Shown: positions 1 to 10,816, counted from the first letter of the stretch. The stretch is 64,000 bases of DNA from Cupriavidus necator N-1 (GCF_000219215.1 NC_015726.1:1116001-1180000), one strand, 5' to 3'. Notes: generated by a model from the letters alone, not told the origin. Made by a program: numbers and translations.

Positions 1-358
1 GCGCGGCGAGCGCCGCGGCCTGTGCCGGCAGGTCCGCGGCGCTGCCCGGCGTGCGTGTGGAGTGGCCCGCGCCGGGGCGGTCGACGGCGATCACGCGGAA
101 GTGCTCGGCAAGCGGCCCGATCATGCCGTAGCCAAAATTCTCAAGCTGGCCAGACAAGCCATGCACCAGCAGCACCGCCGGGCCCTGGCCGCGCTCCACC
201 ACATGCAGCCGCGCGCCGGGCACATCGACAAAGCGGCCGGGCGGCGGCATGGCGGCTTCGATGCGCCGGGCGGTGCGCCACGTGTACAGATACAGCGACG
301 CGCCCAGCACCAGGATCAGCCCGATCAGCACCGCGAAGACGGTCAGGACGATGGTCAT
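1..358 (-). CDS. alpha/beta hydrolase, 3' part outside window
   Basis: This is the N-terminal 119 residues of an alpha/beta hydrolase; the rest lies beyond position 1. It opens with a hydrophobic anchor (about residues 2-21, VFAVLIGLILVLGASLYLY). A lipase/esterase-like core follows, with VLLVHGLSG (the oxyanion-hole HG motif) and a downstream DRPGAGHS strand. The nucleophile elbow is not in the window. Its ATG overlaps the stop of the upstream monooxygenase as ATGA, so the two are probably translationally coupled. In Baeyer-Villiger pathways such an enzyme would hydrolyse the ester made by the monooxygenase; that role is inference from position. Confidence 0.8.
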   Translation of the reverse strand, partial: MTIVLTVFAVLIGLILVLGASLYLYTWRTARRIEAAMPPPGRFVDVPGARLHVVERGQGPAVLLVHGLSGQLENFGYGMIGPLAEHFRVIAVDRPGAGHSTRTPGSAADLPAQAAALAA

Positions 359-1920
359 GATTGCACCTCGCTGGCGGCAACGGCCGGCACCGTGTTTTTG
401 TTCGTGGTGTCCTGGCTGTCCCGGTGCGCCCGGTGTGCCAGGGGAGAGGGAGGCGGGACATCGAACTGCAACACGCCGTCTGCGATGCGCCCGTGCCGAA
501 TCGTCAGCAGGTCCTTCAGGTAGTTCTGGTGCACGCGCCATGGCTTGCGATGCCCTTGCCGGGGCAGCACGGTGGCGGCACGCTGCACGTAGCCGGAGGT
601 GAAATCCAGGAACGGGGTCGGCTCAACGTCAGCGGGGGCGCGCGGCACGGCAATGCGGTGGGCGTGGCGATCCATATGACGCAGCAGGCGGCAGACGTAC
701 TCGGCTGTGAGGTCGGCCTTGAGCGTCCACGAGGCATTGGTGTACCCGAAGGCCAGCACCAGGTTGGGCACATCGCTCAGCATCATCCCCTTGTAGGCCA
801 GGCATTCGGCGGGGCGGCGCGGCTGGCCGTCTACAGTGAGCGCAATGTCGCCCAGCATGTTCAGCTTCAGGCCGGTGGCCACCACCACGACATCCGCGGC
901 CAGCGTCTTGCCGCTGGCCAGCACGATGCCGTCTTCGGTAAACCGGTCGATGGTGTCGGTCACCACCGATGCGTGCCCGTCGCGGATCGCGCGGAACAGG
1001 TCGCCGTCGGGCACCAGGCACAGGCGCTGGTCCCACGGCCTGTAGCGGGGCGTGAAGTGGGTGCCGACGTCATAGCCTGGCGTCAGTTGCGCTGCCGCCA
1101 TGCCGATCAGGCGCTGCCTGACGCGATCCGGCCGGCGCCGCGCCAGCTGGAAGAACATCATGCCCAGCAGCACGTTCTTCCAGCGCGTGGCGGCGTAGGC
1201 CAGCCGCTCCGGCAGGATGCGGCGCAGCTTGTGGGCGATGGCGTCCTCGCCGGGGCGCGTCACGATATAGGTGGGAGAGCGCTGCAGCATCGTCACGTGC
1301 GCGGCGCTCTTCGCCATGGCCGGCACCAGCGTGACCGCCGTGGCGCCGCTGCCGATCACCACCACGCGCTTGCCGGCGTAGTCGAGCGATTCGTCCCAGA
1401 ACTGCGGATGCACCATGCTGCCGCGGAATTGTTCTTCGCCTGCAAATTCGGGCCGGTGGCCCTCGGCATAGCTGTAATAGCCCGCGCACACATAGAGCAA
1501 GCGTGCGCGCAGGCGCAGCCGGCTGTGGTCCGCCGTGTGTTCGGCTTCGACCGTCCAGCAGGCTGAGGCGCTGTCCCATGCCGCGCTGATGACCCGATGG
1601 CCAAAGCGGATATGTGACGTGATGCCGGCCTCTTCGGCGGTTTCGCGGATGTAGGCGCGAATCGACGGCCCGTCGGCGATGGCCTTGGCGCCGCGCCAGG
1701 GCTTGAAGCGGTAGCCCAGCGTGTACATGTCCGAATCCGAGCGGATGCCGGGGTAGCGGAACAGGTCCCAGGTGCCGCCCATGGCCTCGCGCGCCTCCAG
1801 GATGGCGTAGCGCTTGCCGGGGCAGCGCATTTGCAGCTGGCGCGCGGCGCCAATGCCGGACAGGCCGGCGCCTACGATCAGGACATCGAGGACTGCGTCA
1901 TCGGAACTTGGGGCGGTCAT
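355..1920 (-). CDS. EthA-like Baeyer-Villiger monooxygenase (FAD/NADPH)
   Basis: A 521-residue class B flavin monooxygenase, expected to insert oxygen next to a ketone carbonyl using FAD and NADPH. Residues 17-22 (GAGLSG) form the FAD Rossmann motif and 190-195 (GSGATA) the NADPH motif. Residues 165-176 (FRGSMVHPQFWD) match the Baeyer-Villiger fingerprint FxGxxxHxxxW[P/D]. The stretches GGTWDLFRYPGIRSDSDMY, PWDQRLCLVP and GYTNASWTLKADL closely resemble mycobacterial EthA as I remember it. The start chosen is the ATG directly before the Rossmann fold; the frame stays open upstream but there runs antisense to the TetR gene. It overlaps the downstream hydrolase by 4 bases. The substrate is unknown. 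Confidence 0.9.
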   Translation of the reverse strand: MTAPSSDDAVLDVLIVGAGLSGIGAARQLQMRCPGKRYAILEAREAMGGTWDLFRYPGIRSDSDMYTLGYRFKPWRGAKAIADGPSIRAYIRETAEEAGITSHIRFGHRVISAAWDSASACWTVEAEHTADHSRLRLRARLLYVCAGYYSYAEGHRPEFAGEEQFRGSMVHPQFWDESLDYAGKRVVVIGSGATAVTLVPAMAKSAAHVTMLQRSPTYIVTRPGEDAIAHKLRRILPERLAYAATRWKNVLLGMMFFQLARRRPDRVRQRLIGMAAAQLTPGYDVGTHFTPRYRPWDQRLCLVPDGDLFRAIRDGHASVVTDTIDRFTEDGIVLASGKTLAADVVVVATGLKLNMLGDIALTVDGQPRRPAECLAYKGMMLSDVPNLVLAFGYTNASWTLKADLTAEYVCRLLRHMDRHAHRIAVPRAPADVEPTPFLDFTSGYVQRAATVLPRQGHRKPWRVHQNYLKDLLTIRHGRIADGVLQFDVPPPSPLAHRAHRDSQDTTNKNTVPAVAASEVQS

Positions 1921-1939
1921 GGCGGATCCGGACGAGTGG

Positions 1940-2002
1940 CGCTTCTGACAACATAGATTGTCAGAAGCGATCCGGCAAGTAATCTGACAATAGGGAATGT
2001 CA
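1940..2002. promoter_or_regulatory. Two TetR-type operators between monooxygenase and tetR
   Basis: Positions 1940-1969 hold a perfect inverted repeat with 12-base arms (CGCTTCTGACAA and its complement) around the 6-base spacer CATAGA. A second, weaker copy at 1985-2002 keeps the same core, TGACA-N8-TGTCA, and ends just before the tetR start codon. Identical core and spacing suggest one dimeric regulator binding both. The neighbouring TetR protein is the obvious candidate, repressing both itself and the monooxygenase operon. Binding is inferred, not shown. Confidence 0.75.
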
Positions 2003-2004
2003 TA

Positions 2005-2631
2005 ATGGCGCACATGACGACCGAGCTCACCCCCGCGCGCCGCTACCGCGGCGCCGAAGCCGAAGAACGACGTGCCCAGCGCCGTGTGCAGCTGATTGCC
2101 GCGGCCGTGCAGGTCTACGGCGAGCGCGGCTACCAGAACGCCACCGTCAAGGCCGTGTGCGAGGCCGCGGGCCTGACCGAACGGTATTTCTATGAGTCGT
2201 TCGCCAACAGCGAGGCCTTGCTGCTGGCATCGTTTCAAACAGTGACCCACCGCTTGCTGCACACCCTCGCCCTGGCGGGCGAGGGGGCCGGAGGCGACGG
2301 CCAGCAACGCGCGCTGGCCATGCTGCGCGCCTATTTCGGGGCGCTGCAGCGCGAGCCGCGTTCAGCGCGGGTGTTCCTGGTGGAAATCCGCGGCGTCAGC
2401 AAGCTGGTCGACGGGGCGCTGGCGGAGTCGCTGGATGAATTCGGCGGGATGCTGGCGCAAGCGCTGCTGCCGCCGGGACGCAAGCTGGATCCGTTGCTGA
2501 CGGCGGGGGTGGCGGGCGGGGTGGTCCACATCGCCCTGCGCTGGATCACGCATGGTTACGCGCCCGATGTGGAGGTGGTCGCGCGCACGGCGCTACAGCT
2601 GGCCCTGGTGCTGGCGCACGAGCCGGACTAG
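2005..2631 (+). CDS. TetR/AcrR family transcriptional regulator
   Basis: A 208-residue regulator with an N-terminal TetR helix-turn-helix (about residues 27-73, including ATVKAVCEAAGLTERYFYESFANSEALL) and a helical ligand-binding C-terminal domain. It is divergent from the monooxygenase/hydrolase operon, and two palindromes occupy the 84-base gap, so it probably autoregulates and represses the operon, as EthR does for ethA. The start used (2005) has a GGGA sequence 8 bases upstream; a second ATG at 2014 is possible. The inducer is unknown. Confidence 0.88.
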   Translation: MAHMTTELTPARRYRGAEAEERRAQRRVQLIAAAVQVYGERGYQNATVKAVCEAAGLTERYFYESFANSEALLLASFQTVTHRLLHTLALAGEGAGGDGQQRALAMLRAYFGALQREPRSARVFLVEIRGVSKLVDGALAESLDEFGGMLAQALLPPGRKLDPLLTAGVAGGVVHIALRWITHGYAPDVEVVARTALQLALVLAHEPD

Positions 2632-2638
2632 CCTCGGG

Positions 2639-3283
2639 TCACAACTGCGGCGCCGGCGTCTTTTCCCTGAACTCGCATAGCGGCTCGATCACGCAGTGCC
2701 AGCACTCGGGCTTGCGCGCCTTGCAGACGTAGCGGCCGTGCAGGATCAGCCAGTGGTGGGCATCGTGCAGAAACTCATGCGGCACGCACTTGAGCAGCTT
2801 CTGCTCGACGATCTGCACGGTCTTGCCCGGCGCCAGCCCGGTGCGGTTCGCTACCCGGAAGATATGCGTGTCCACCGCGATGGTGGGCTCGCCGAACGCG
2901 GTGTTGAGCACCACGTTGGCGGTCTTGCGGCCCACGCCCGGCAGGGCCTCCAGCGCTTCGCGATCGGGCGGGACCTTGCCGCCGTGGCGCTCGACCAGGA
3001 TGTGGCAGGTTTCAATCACGTGCTTCGCCTTGGTCTTGTACAGCCCGATGGTCTTGATGTACTCGCTGAGGCCGGCTTCGCCCAGGTCCAGCATCTGCCG
3101 CGGGGTATGCGCCACCGGGAACAGCCGTCGCGTGGCCTTGTTGACGCCGACGTCGGTCGCCTGCGCCGACAGCAGCACGGCGATCAGCAACTCGAACGGC
3201 GAGCTGTATTCCAGCTCGGTGGCCGGGGCTGGGTTGGTTTCGCGCAGCGTCTCAAAGATGGCACGGCACTTGGCGGCGTTCAT
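2639..3283 (-). CDS. nth: Endonuclease III
   Basis: A 214-residue base-excision repair DNA glycosylase/AP lyase for oxidised pyrimidines. The helix-hairpin-helix [14 protein letters not shown] carries the catalytic Lys120, and Asp138 lies in VDTHIFRV, the same numbering as in E. coli Nth. The C-terminal 4Fe-4S cluster ligands Cys187, Cys194, Cys197 and Cys203 are all present with the standard C-x6-C-x2-C-x5-C spacing. The ATG overlaps the stop of rsxB as ATGA, indicating translational coupling. The nth-rsxB pairing recalls the E. coli rsxABCDGE-nth operon. Confidence 0.97.
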   Translation of the reverse strand: MNAAKCRAIFETLRETNPAPATELEYSSPFELLIAVLLSAQATDVGVNKATRRLFPVAHTPRQMLDLGEAGLSEYIKTIGLYKTKAKHVIETCHILVERHGGKVPPDREALEALPGVGRKTANVVLNTAFGEPTIAVDTHIFRVANRTGLAPGKTVQIVEQKLLKCVPHEFLHDAHHWLILHGRYVCKARKPECWHCVIEPLCEFREKTPAPQL

Positions 3284-4185
3284 TTTTCTTCTGGGTCGGT
3301 ATTGGCGTTCTGGTCGGATCCAGGCCTGGTAAGCCCCGCACGCGCGCGCCGTGCTTCGGCGGCGTCGATCTGGGCCTGCACCGCAGCCGAGACGTTCTCC
3401 GTGTTGCGCGGTTGCGCGGCCTGCTGCTTCTGCCGGGCGCGTTCGATCGCGGCCTGGATGATGGCGCGCTTGCGTTCCTGCGCGGCGCGCTCGGCATCGT
3501 TCTCCGGCGCTTCGGCCTGCACCGCGGCCAGCTTGGCGGCGGCCTTGGCGGCCAGGCGCGCGTCGTTTTCCTCGCGCTCGCGCACCAGCCGCGCATTGCG
3601 CGCCAGGAAGCGCGCGTGCGCGGCATCGGCCTGCGCCTGCGACCACGCGGCCCAGCCGGTGCGTTCGCCGGTGACCGGGACCATGTCGATGCAGTCGACC
3701 GGGCAGGGCGCCACGCACAGGTCGCAGCCGGTGCACCAGTCAGGGATCACCGTATGCATCTGCTTGGCGGCGCCGGCAATCGCATCGACCGGGCAGGCCT
3801 GGATGCAAAGCGTGCAGCCGATGCAAAGGCTCTCGTCGATGCGGGCCACCGCGCGCGGCTGTTCGCTGCCGCGTTCCGGGTCCAGCGGCAGCGGTTCGGC
3901 GCCCAGCACCGCGGCCAGGCGCACGATGCCTTCCGCGCCGCCGGGCGGGCAGCGGTTGCAGGGGGCTTCGCCGCTGGCCATGGCTTCAGCGTAGGGGCGG
4001 CAGCCGTTGAAGCCGCATTTGGTGCACTGGGTCTGGGGCAGCAGCGCTTCGATGCGGTCGGCGAGGGACTTGACGGCGGGATTCACGACTACGGGCAGGA
4101 AATCAGGGGACAAAACAGGGACCAAGGCCGGATCAGAACGGTCAAGACACGAAATTTGCGGGGCACTGTGAGGGTTTGGCGACAT
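3280..4185 (-). CDS. rsxB: RsxB/RnfB-type electron transfer iron-sulfur protein
   Basis: A 301-residue protein with the RnfB cluster-binding module (CTKCGFNGC...CNRCPPGG, about residues 60-90), followed by two ferredoxin 4Fe-4S motifs ([15 protein letters not shown] and [15 protein letters not shown]). A long, charged, Ala/Arg/Glu-rich tail of about 100 residues looks helical. It lacks the N-terminal membrane helix typical of RnfB, and no other rsx/rnf gene is nearby, so it is an orphan whose partner is unknown. The start is uncertain: ATG at 4183-4185 is used, but the family core begins only near [17 protein letters not shown]. It overlaps nth by 4 bases. Confidence 0.88.
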   Translation of the reverse strand: MSPNPHSAPQISCLDRSDPALVPVLSPDFLPVVVNPAVKSLADRIEALLPQTQCTKCGFNGCRPYAEAMASGEAPCNRCPPGGAEGIVRLAAVLGAEPLPLDPERGSEQPRAVARIDESLCIGCTLCIQACPVDAIAGAAKQMHTVIPDWCTGCDLCVAPCPVDCIDMVPVTGERTGWAAWSQAQADAAHARFLARNARLVREREENDARLAAKAAAKLAAVQAEAPENDAERAAQERKRAIIQAAIERARQKQQAAQPRNTENVSAAVQAQIDAAEARRARAGLTRPGSDQNANTDPEEK

Positions 4186-4381
4186 AACAGCCGAACCCTG
4201 CGGCGGACAATAGGCCAGCGACCCTGCGGCACCGGGATCTCTGTGAACCCCTGCGAGCCATCGCGCCGCAAGGATTATCCCCGATTTCGCCGGCGGGCAG
4301 AAACGGCGATGATGCGCGCACCACCGGATTGCCGCATTCCGGCCTATGCCATAATCCGCGCAACGATCGACCAGCCACCCC

Positions 4382-5017
4382 ATGTCAACTGAGCCCAAGA
4401 CCAAACGCGACCCGGAAGGGACGCGCCGACGCATCCTCGCTGCGGCCACCGAGGAATTCGCCAAGGGGGGTCTGGCCGGCGCCCGCGTCGACCAGATTGC
4501 CCGGCGTGCGGAGACTAACGAACGCATGCTGTACTACTACTACGGCAGCAAGGAAGGCCTCTTCCTGGCGGTGCTCGAGAAGCAATACGCCAATTTCCGC
4601 GCCGACGAGGAGCAGCTGCACCTCGTCGACGAAGACCCGGTCCAGGGCGTGCGCACGCTGGCGCGCTTCGTCTGGGACTGGTATTACGAGCATCCGGAGT
4701 TCATCCGCCTGGTCAACAGCGAGAACCTGCACGAGGCCCGGCACCTGAAGAAGTCGGCGCAGCTGCAGCAGCTGATCAACCCGGTGGTGGATGTGCTGGC
4801 CGACGTGATCCGGCGCGGGCAGGAACAAGGCGTGTTCCGCGACAATATCGACGTGCCGCAGTTCTACCTGACGATTTCCGCGCTGGGCTACTACGTGCTG
4901 TCCAACCGCTACACCATCAGTGCCGTGATCGGCCGCGACGTGGCCTCGCAGCAGGAGCATGAGCGCTTTGCCGAGCTGCACTCGGAAATGCTGCTCAGCT
5001 ACCTGAAGAAGCACTGA
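4382..5017 (+). CDS. TetR family transcriptional regulator
   Basis: A 211-residue regulator. The helix-turn-helix spans about residues 16-62 ([16 protein letters not shown] through [14 protein letters not shown]), and the C-terminal domain resembles TetR families carrying the motif [20 protein letters not shown]. It stands alone: rsxB is divergent upstream and phaZ1 converges downstream behind a strong terminator. No target operon is evident from position; it may act on itself or on distant genes. No clear palindrome was found in the 196-base upstream gap. Confidence 0.88.
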   Translation: MSTEPKTKRDPEGTRRRILAAATEEFAKGGLAGARVDQIARRAETNERMLYYYYGSKEGLFLAVLEKQYANFRADEEQLHLVDEDPVQGVRTLARFVWDWYYEHPEFIRLVNSENLHEARHLKKSAQLQQLINPVVDVLADVIRRGQEQGVFRDNIDVPQFYLTISALGYYVLSNRYTISAVIGRDVASQQEHERFAELHSEMLLSYLKKH

Positions 5018-5044
5018 ACCTCCCGGCCCGCCCCCGCAAGAAGA

Positions 5045-5083
5045 AACGCCCGCGATCGCGGCCCCGATCGCGGGCGTTTTTTT
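5045..5083. terminator. Intrinsic terminator between tetR and phaZ1
   Basis: A perfect 14-base stem (AACGCCCGCGATCG, 5045-5058, and its complement, 5065-5078) closes a 6-base loop and runs into seven T residues (5077-5083). It ends the tetR transcript. The T tract contains the phaZ1 stop codon (TTA at 5082-5084 on the plus strand), so the convergent genes are separated by nothing but this hairpin. Confidence 0.9.
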
Positions 5084-6341
5084 ACTTGGTGGCCGAGGCC
5101 TGGTGGTACTTGCGGATAAAGTCGCGCAGCTGCGGGTAGATCTCCTCGCGCCAGCGCCGGCCCGAGAAGATGCCGTAGTGGCCGCAGTGTTCCGCATTCA
5201 GATGCTGCTTGCGGGCTTTCGGGATGCCGGCGCACAGGTCGTGCGCCGCGGCGGTCTGGCCCGCGCCGGAGATGTCGTCCAACTCGCCCTCGACGGTCAT
5301 CAGCGCGGTGCTCTTGATGTCCTGCGGCCGCACCGGATTGCCGTCGATGGCCCAGGTGCCGTTGGCCAGGCGGAACTCCTGGAACACCTCGCGGATGGTG
5401 TCGAGGTAGTACTCGGCGGCCATGTCGAGCACCGCGTTGTATTCGTCGTAGAAGCGCACGTGGGCGTCGGCGTCGTCCGCATCGCCCTCGACCAGGCTCA
5501 GGTAGAAGTCATAGTGCGAGGAAAGGTGCCGGTCCGGGTTCATCGCCACGAAACCGGCATGCTGCAAAAAGCCCGGGTAGACGCGGCGCCCGTGGCCGGG
5601 GTAGTTGGCCGGCACGGTGTAGATGACGTTGTTCTCGAACCACTCGAACGACTTGTTGGTCGCCAGCGAGTTGACCGCGGTGGGGCTCTTGCGGGCGTCG
5701 ATCGGGCCGCCCATCATCGTCATGGTGCGCGGCGTCTTCTCGCCGGCCGAGGCCATCAGCGAGATCGCGGCCAGCACCGGTACCGTGGGCTGGCACACCG
5801 AGATCACATGCAGGTTCTCGGCGCCGATGTGGCGGATGAATTCCTGGATGTAGTAGATGTAGTCGGACAGGTGGAACGTGCCATCCTCCACCGGCACCAT
5901 CCGTGCGTCGATCCAGTCGGTCACGTAGACCTTGTGGTCCTGCAGCAGCGTGCGCACCGTGTCGCGCAGCAGCGTGGCATGGTGGCCCGACAGCGGCGCG
6001 GCCACCAGCACCACCGGCTCATCCTTGAGCAGCTTGATGGTATCCGGGTCGTCGGCATAGCGCTTGAAGCGCACCAGCTTGCAGAAGGGCTTCTCGAGCA
6101 CGGTCTGCTCGACGATGGGGATGTCGCGCCCGTTGGAGCGCACCGACTTGATGTCGAATGCCGGTTTTTCGTATTCCTTGCCGAGCCGGTACAGCAGTTC
6201 ATAGCCGGCAGCCAGGCGGGGTGCGCCGGGAACCAGCGAGAGCGGGCTGAGGGGGTTGGTGAAGGTCTTGGCCGTCGCCTGGGCCCACGCGGTCAGCGGG
6301 TGCAGGATCGAACGCTGGAACTCATGCAATTGGTAGAGCAT
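5082..6341 (-). CDS. phaZ1: Intracellular poly(3-hydroxybutyrate) depolymerase PhaZ1
   Basis: A 419-residue thiol-type depolymerase that mobilises storage polyhydroxybutyrate granules in the cytoplasm. The length equals that known for PhaZ1 of Cupriavidus necator (Ralstonia eutropha), and the catalytic triad falls at the published positions: Cys183 in SVCQPTVP, Asp355 in GELDD and His388 in HCGHYG. The cysteine nucleophile replaces the usual serine. The enzyme has no signal peptide. The gene is monocistronic, with an AT-richer upstream region of about 300 bases that should carry its promoter. This gene is the best marker of the host genus in the window. Confidence 0.96.
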   Translation of the reverse strand: MLYQLHEFQRSILHPLTAWAQATAKTFTNPLSPLSLVPGAPRLAAGYELLYRLGKEYEKPAFDIKSVRSNGRDIPIVEQTVLEKPFCKLVRFKRYADDPDTIKLLKDEPVVLVAAPLSGHHATLLRDTVRTLLQDHKVYVTDWIDARMVPVEDGTFHLSDYIYYIQEFIRHIGAENLHVISVCQPTVPVLAAISLMASAGEKTPRTMTMMGGPIDARKSPTAVNSLATNKSFEWFENNVIYTVPANYPGHGRRVYPGFLQHAGFVAMNPDRHLSSHYDFYLSLVEGDADDADAHVRFYDEYNAVLDMAAEYYLDTIREVFQEFRLANGTWAIDGNPVRPQDIKSTALMTVEGELDDISGAGQTAAAHDLCAGIPKARKQHLNAEHCGHYGIFSGRRWREEIYPQLRDFIRKYHQASATK

Positions 6342-6653
6342 GCCTTTTCTGCCTGGGGTCTAGCTATGAGGTACGTACTACCAGGTACTAATGTACTGAC
6401 AATACACCGTGGATCGTGGCGCCGATTATGCCCTTAACCGAACGACCGTGCTAACGATCTTGCTCTGCAGCATATACCTTAAAGTACATCCATTGCTGCG
6501 GAAAACAATAAGGTAAAAGGCTGATTTCTGGATGACATTTGGCTGATAAATTGCAAACAAATGCAAAAAGCGGCCGAAGCCGCTTTTTGTGCATTGCTTT
6601 GTGACGCTTGCGCCAGTCGCCACTTGTTGCGGTGTGGCGATTTCAAAGGGCTT
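6342..6653. other. Non-coding gap between phaZ1 and the aminotransferase
   Basis: About 312 bases without a credible gene, clearly richer in A and T than the flanks. It must carry the phaZ1 promoter (minus strand) and the 3' end of the aminotransferase transcript. Near phaZ1 (6370-6398) the tetranucleotide GTAC occurs four times, and AGGTAC/GGTACT motifs repeat there. A terminator hairpin lies at 6565-6588, and just before it TTGCA and TGCAA half-sites are separated by six bases (6551-6566). No promoter hexamers are clear enough to call. Confidence 0.6.
6565..6588. terminator. Bidirectional-looking terminator after the aminotransferase gene
   Basis: A perfect 10-base stem (AAAAAGCGGC and its complement) around the loop CGAA. 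The flanking A5/T5 blocks supply a U tract on either strand. For the minus-strand aminotransferase gene it lies about 65 bases past the stop codon. Confidence 0.88.
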
Positions 6654-7850
6654 TTACATCACAGCTGCGATTGCATCGACGACGGCGTCGATGTTGCGGC
6701 TGTTCAGCGCGGCCACGCAGATGCGGCCGGTGCCGACGGCGTAGATGCCGTGCTCATTGCGCAGGCGATCCACCTGGGCCGAGGTCAGGCCCGAGTACGA
6801 GAACATGCCGCGCTGCGCCTTGACGAAGGAGAAGTCGCCCGGCACGCCCTTGGTGGCCAGCTTGTCCACCAGCGCATGGCGCATCAGCTTGATGCGGTCG
6901 CGCATCTCGGCCAGTTCTTCTTCCCACATGGCGCGCAGTTCCGGGCTGTTCAGCACGCTGGCGACCACGGTGCCGCCGTGCGTCGGCGGATTGGAATAGT
7001 TGGTGCGGATCACGCGCTTGACCTGCGACATCACGCGCTGCGCTTCTTCCTTGCTGGTGGTGACGATCGACAGCGCGCCCACGCGCTCGCCGTACAGCGA
7101 GAAGCTCTTCGAGAACGAGCTCGACACGAAGAAGGGCAGGCCGGAGTCCGCGAACAGGCGCACGGCGGCGCCGTCCGGGTCGATGCCGTCGGCAAAGCCC
7201 TGGTAGGCCATGTCCAGGAACGGGATCAGGTTGCGTTCCTTGACCAGTTCCACCACCTGCTTCCACTGCTCGGGCGACAGGTCCACGCCGGTCGGGTTGT
7301 GGCAGCAGGCGTGCAGCACGACGATGGTGTTGGCCGGGAACGACTTGAGCGATTCCACCATGCCGGCAAAGTTCAGGCCGTGGCTGGGGGCGTCGTAGTA
7401 GGCATAGTTGACCACCGGGAAGCCGGCGGATTCGAACAGTGCGCGGTGGTTTTCCCAGCTCGGGTCGCTGATGGCGACCTTGGCGTCCGGGTACAGGCGC
7501 TTCAGGAAGTCGGCGCCGATCTTCAGCGCGCCGGTGCCGCCGAGTGCCTGTGCCGTCACTACGCGGCCTTCGGTGATCAGCGGCGATTCCTTGCCGAACA
7601 GCAGCGTCTGCACGGCCTGGTCATAGGCGGCGATACCTTCGATCGGCAGGTAGCCACGCGGGGTGGCGGTGGTCAGACGGGCCTTTTCTGCCTCCTGGAC
7701 GGCGCGCAGCAGGGGGATTTTCCCTTCGTCGGTGAAGTACACGCCAACGCCCAGGTTGACCTTGGTCGGGCGGGTATCGGCATTGAAGGCTTCGTTGAGG
7801 CCCAGGATCGGGTCGCGCGGGGCCATCTCGACGGCAGAAAACAAACTCAT
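6654..7850 (-). CDS. tyrB: Aromatic/aspartate aminotransferase, class I
   Basis: A 398-residue PLP-dependent aminotransferase of the AspC/TyrB group, moving amino groups between aspartate or aromatic amino acids and 2-oxoglutarate. Lys248 in SSSFSKSFSLYGERVG is the PLP Schiff-base lysine; CCHNPTG (182-188) and the substrate arginine region near the C-terminus (GRICVAALN) are present. Start at MSLFSAVEMAPRDP, preceded by a GAGA sequence; an ATG seven codons upstream lacks such support. Divergent from uvrB. Whether aspartate or aromatic substrates dominate cannot be settled by eye, so the symbol is tentative. Confidence 0.9.
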   Translation of the reverse strand: MSLFSAVEMAPRDPILGLNEAFNADTRPTKVNLGVGVYFTDEGKIPLLRAVQEAEKARLTTATPRGYLPIEGIAAYDQAVQTLLFGKESPLITEGRVVTAQALGGTGALKIGADFLKRLYPDAKVAISDPSWENHRALFESAGFPVVNYAYYDAPSHGLNFAGMVESLKSFPANTIVVLHACCHNPTGVDLSPEQWKQVVELVKERNLIPFLDMAYQGFADGIDPDGAAVRLFADSGLPFFVSSSFSKSFSLYGERVGALSIVTTSKEEAQRVMSQVKRVIRTNYSNPPTHGGTVVASVLNSPELRAMWEEELAEMRDRIKLMRHALVDKLATKGVPGDFSFVKAQRGMFSYSGLTSAQVDRLRNEHGIYAVGTGRICVAALNSRNIDAVVDAIAAVM

Positions 7851-8089
7851 TTGGAATCTCGTGGTCGGCAATGAATGAAAACGGGAAGGCGTAGAATGCT
7901 TCGGACTGCGCTGGCGGCTGGCAGGCCCCGTTCCCTTCCGGCGGGAAGTGGCTTGAAGCGGGGGCTGTCAACCCCAAGATTCTAGCGTATCCGCCCGTTT
8001 TCCTGAGGTTTTTCCCTAATCTCGCCGCGCCTTCTTTCGTTATTTCTTTCCTTACTCGTACCGCTACCTCTCCAGCCACCACGCCCCTT

Positions 8090-10174
<2,085 letters not shown>

Positions 10175-10240
10175 TACGCGTGGTGCCGGCTCCGGCTGGC
10201 CTATAGTGAAATGCGTCACACCTGATCCGGGAGGCGCATC

Positions 10241-10540
10241 ATGGTAAAACTTGGACTGTGGGTACCGCTGGAGGCCAGGCCGGGCAAGGAGCAGGAGGTT
10301 GAGCAGTTCCTGCGCGACGGGCTCGCGCTGGTGGAGCAGGAGGCCGGCACCACGGCCTGGTTCGCGCTGCGGCTGGGCCCGTCGATGTTCGGCATCTTTG
10401 ATGCCTTCCCCGATGAGTCAGCGCGCGAGGCGCACCTCGGCGGCAAGGTTGCCGCGGCGCTGATGGCCAGGGCGCCGGAGCTGTTCATGGGGACGCCGCC
10501 GATCCAGAAGCTGGAGGTGGTGGCGGCCAAGCTGCCTTGA
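10241..10540 (+). CDS. Antibiotic biosynthesis monooxygenase (ABM)-fold protein
   Basis: A 99-residue protein with the dimeric alpha+beta-barrel pattern of ABM/YgiN-like proteins: VPLEARPGKEQEVEQFL, then EAGTTAWFALRLGPSMFGIFDAFPDESAREAHL. Family members act as small cofactor-free oxygenases or stress proteins; no substrate can be inferred. GGGAGG lies just upstream of the ATG. It starts a run of three small genes on the same strand with short gaps. Confidence 0.75.
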   Translation: MVKLGLWVPLEARPGKEQEVEQFLRDGLALVEQEAGTTAWFALRLGPSMFGIFDAFPDESAREAHLGGKVAAALMARAPELFMGTPPIQKLEVVAAKLP

Positions 10541-10562
10541 TGGCGAACGACAAGGAGCTACG

Positions 10563-10784
10563 ATGGAACGCCAGTTTGAATACGGCGGCTACGCGGTCGT
10601 GGTCAGCGCGGTCCCGAATGCCGCCGGCGGGTTTGCGGCGCAGATGCGCATCGCCGATGCCTTCGGCGAGCCTTCCGGCCCCAGCTTCGAGGCGATTGCG
10701 GGCGATGCGCCCACGCCCGAAGGGGCCATCGCGCTGGCGGAGGCCGGCGCCATGCGGGCGATCGACGCCGGCGAGGTCAACTAG
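10563..10784 (+). CDS. Small hypothetical protein
   Basis: A 73-residue protein I do not recognise. It is acidic and alanine-rich, reading MERQFEYGGYAVVVSAVPNA at the start, with GDAPTPEGAIALAEAGAMRAID toward the end. An AAGGAG ribosome-binding site lies 5 bases before the ATG, and the frame is closed by a stop followed 32 bases later by another small gene. There is no signal peptide or membrane helix. Probably a real gene because of the strong ribosome-binding site and codon use like its neighbours. Confidence 0.65.
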   Translation: MERQFEYGGYAVVVSAVPNAAGGFAAQMRIADAFGEPSGPSFEAIAGDAPTPEGAIALAEAGAMRAIDAGEVN

Positions 10785-10816
10785 CCAGGCACCCCCATTT
10801 TCCGTGGAGAACCACA

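Noticed and set aside
1921..2307. N-terminal extension of the monooxygenase across the operators
   Set aside because: It would run through the operators and antisense to tetR; the Rossmann fold begins right after the ATG at 1918-1920.
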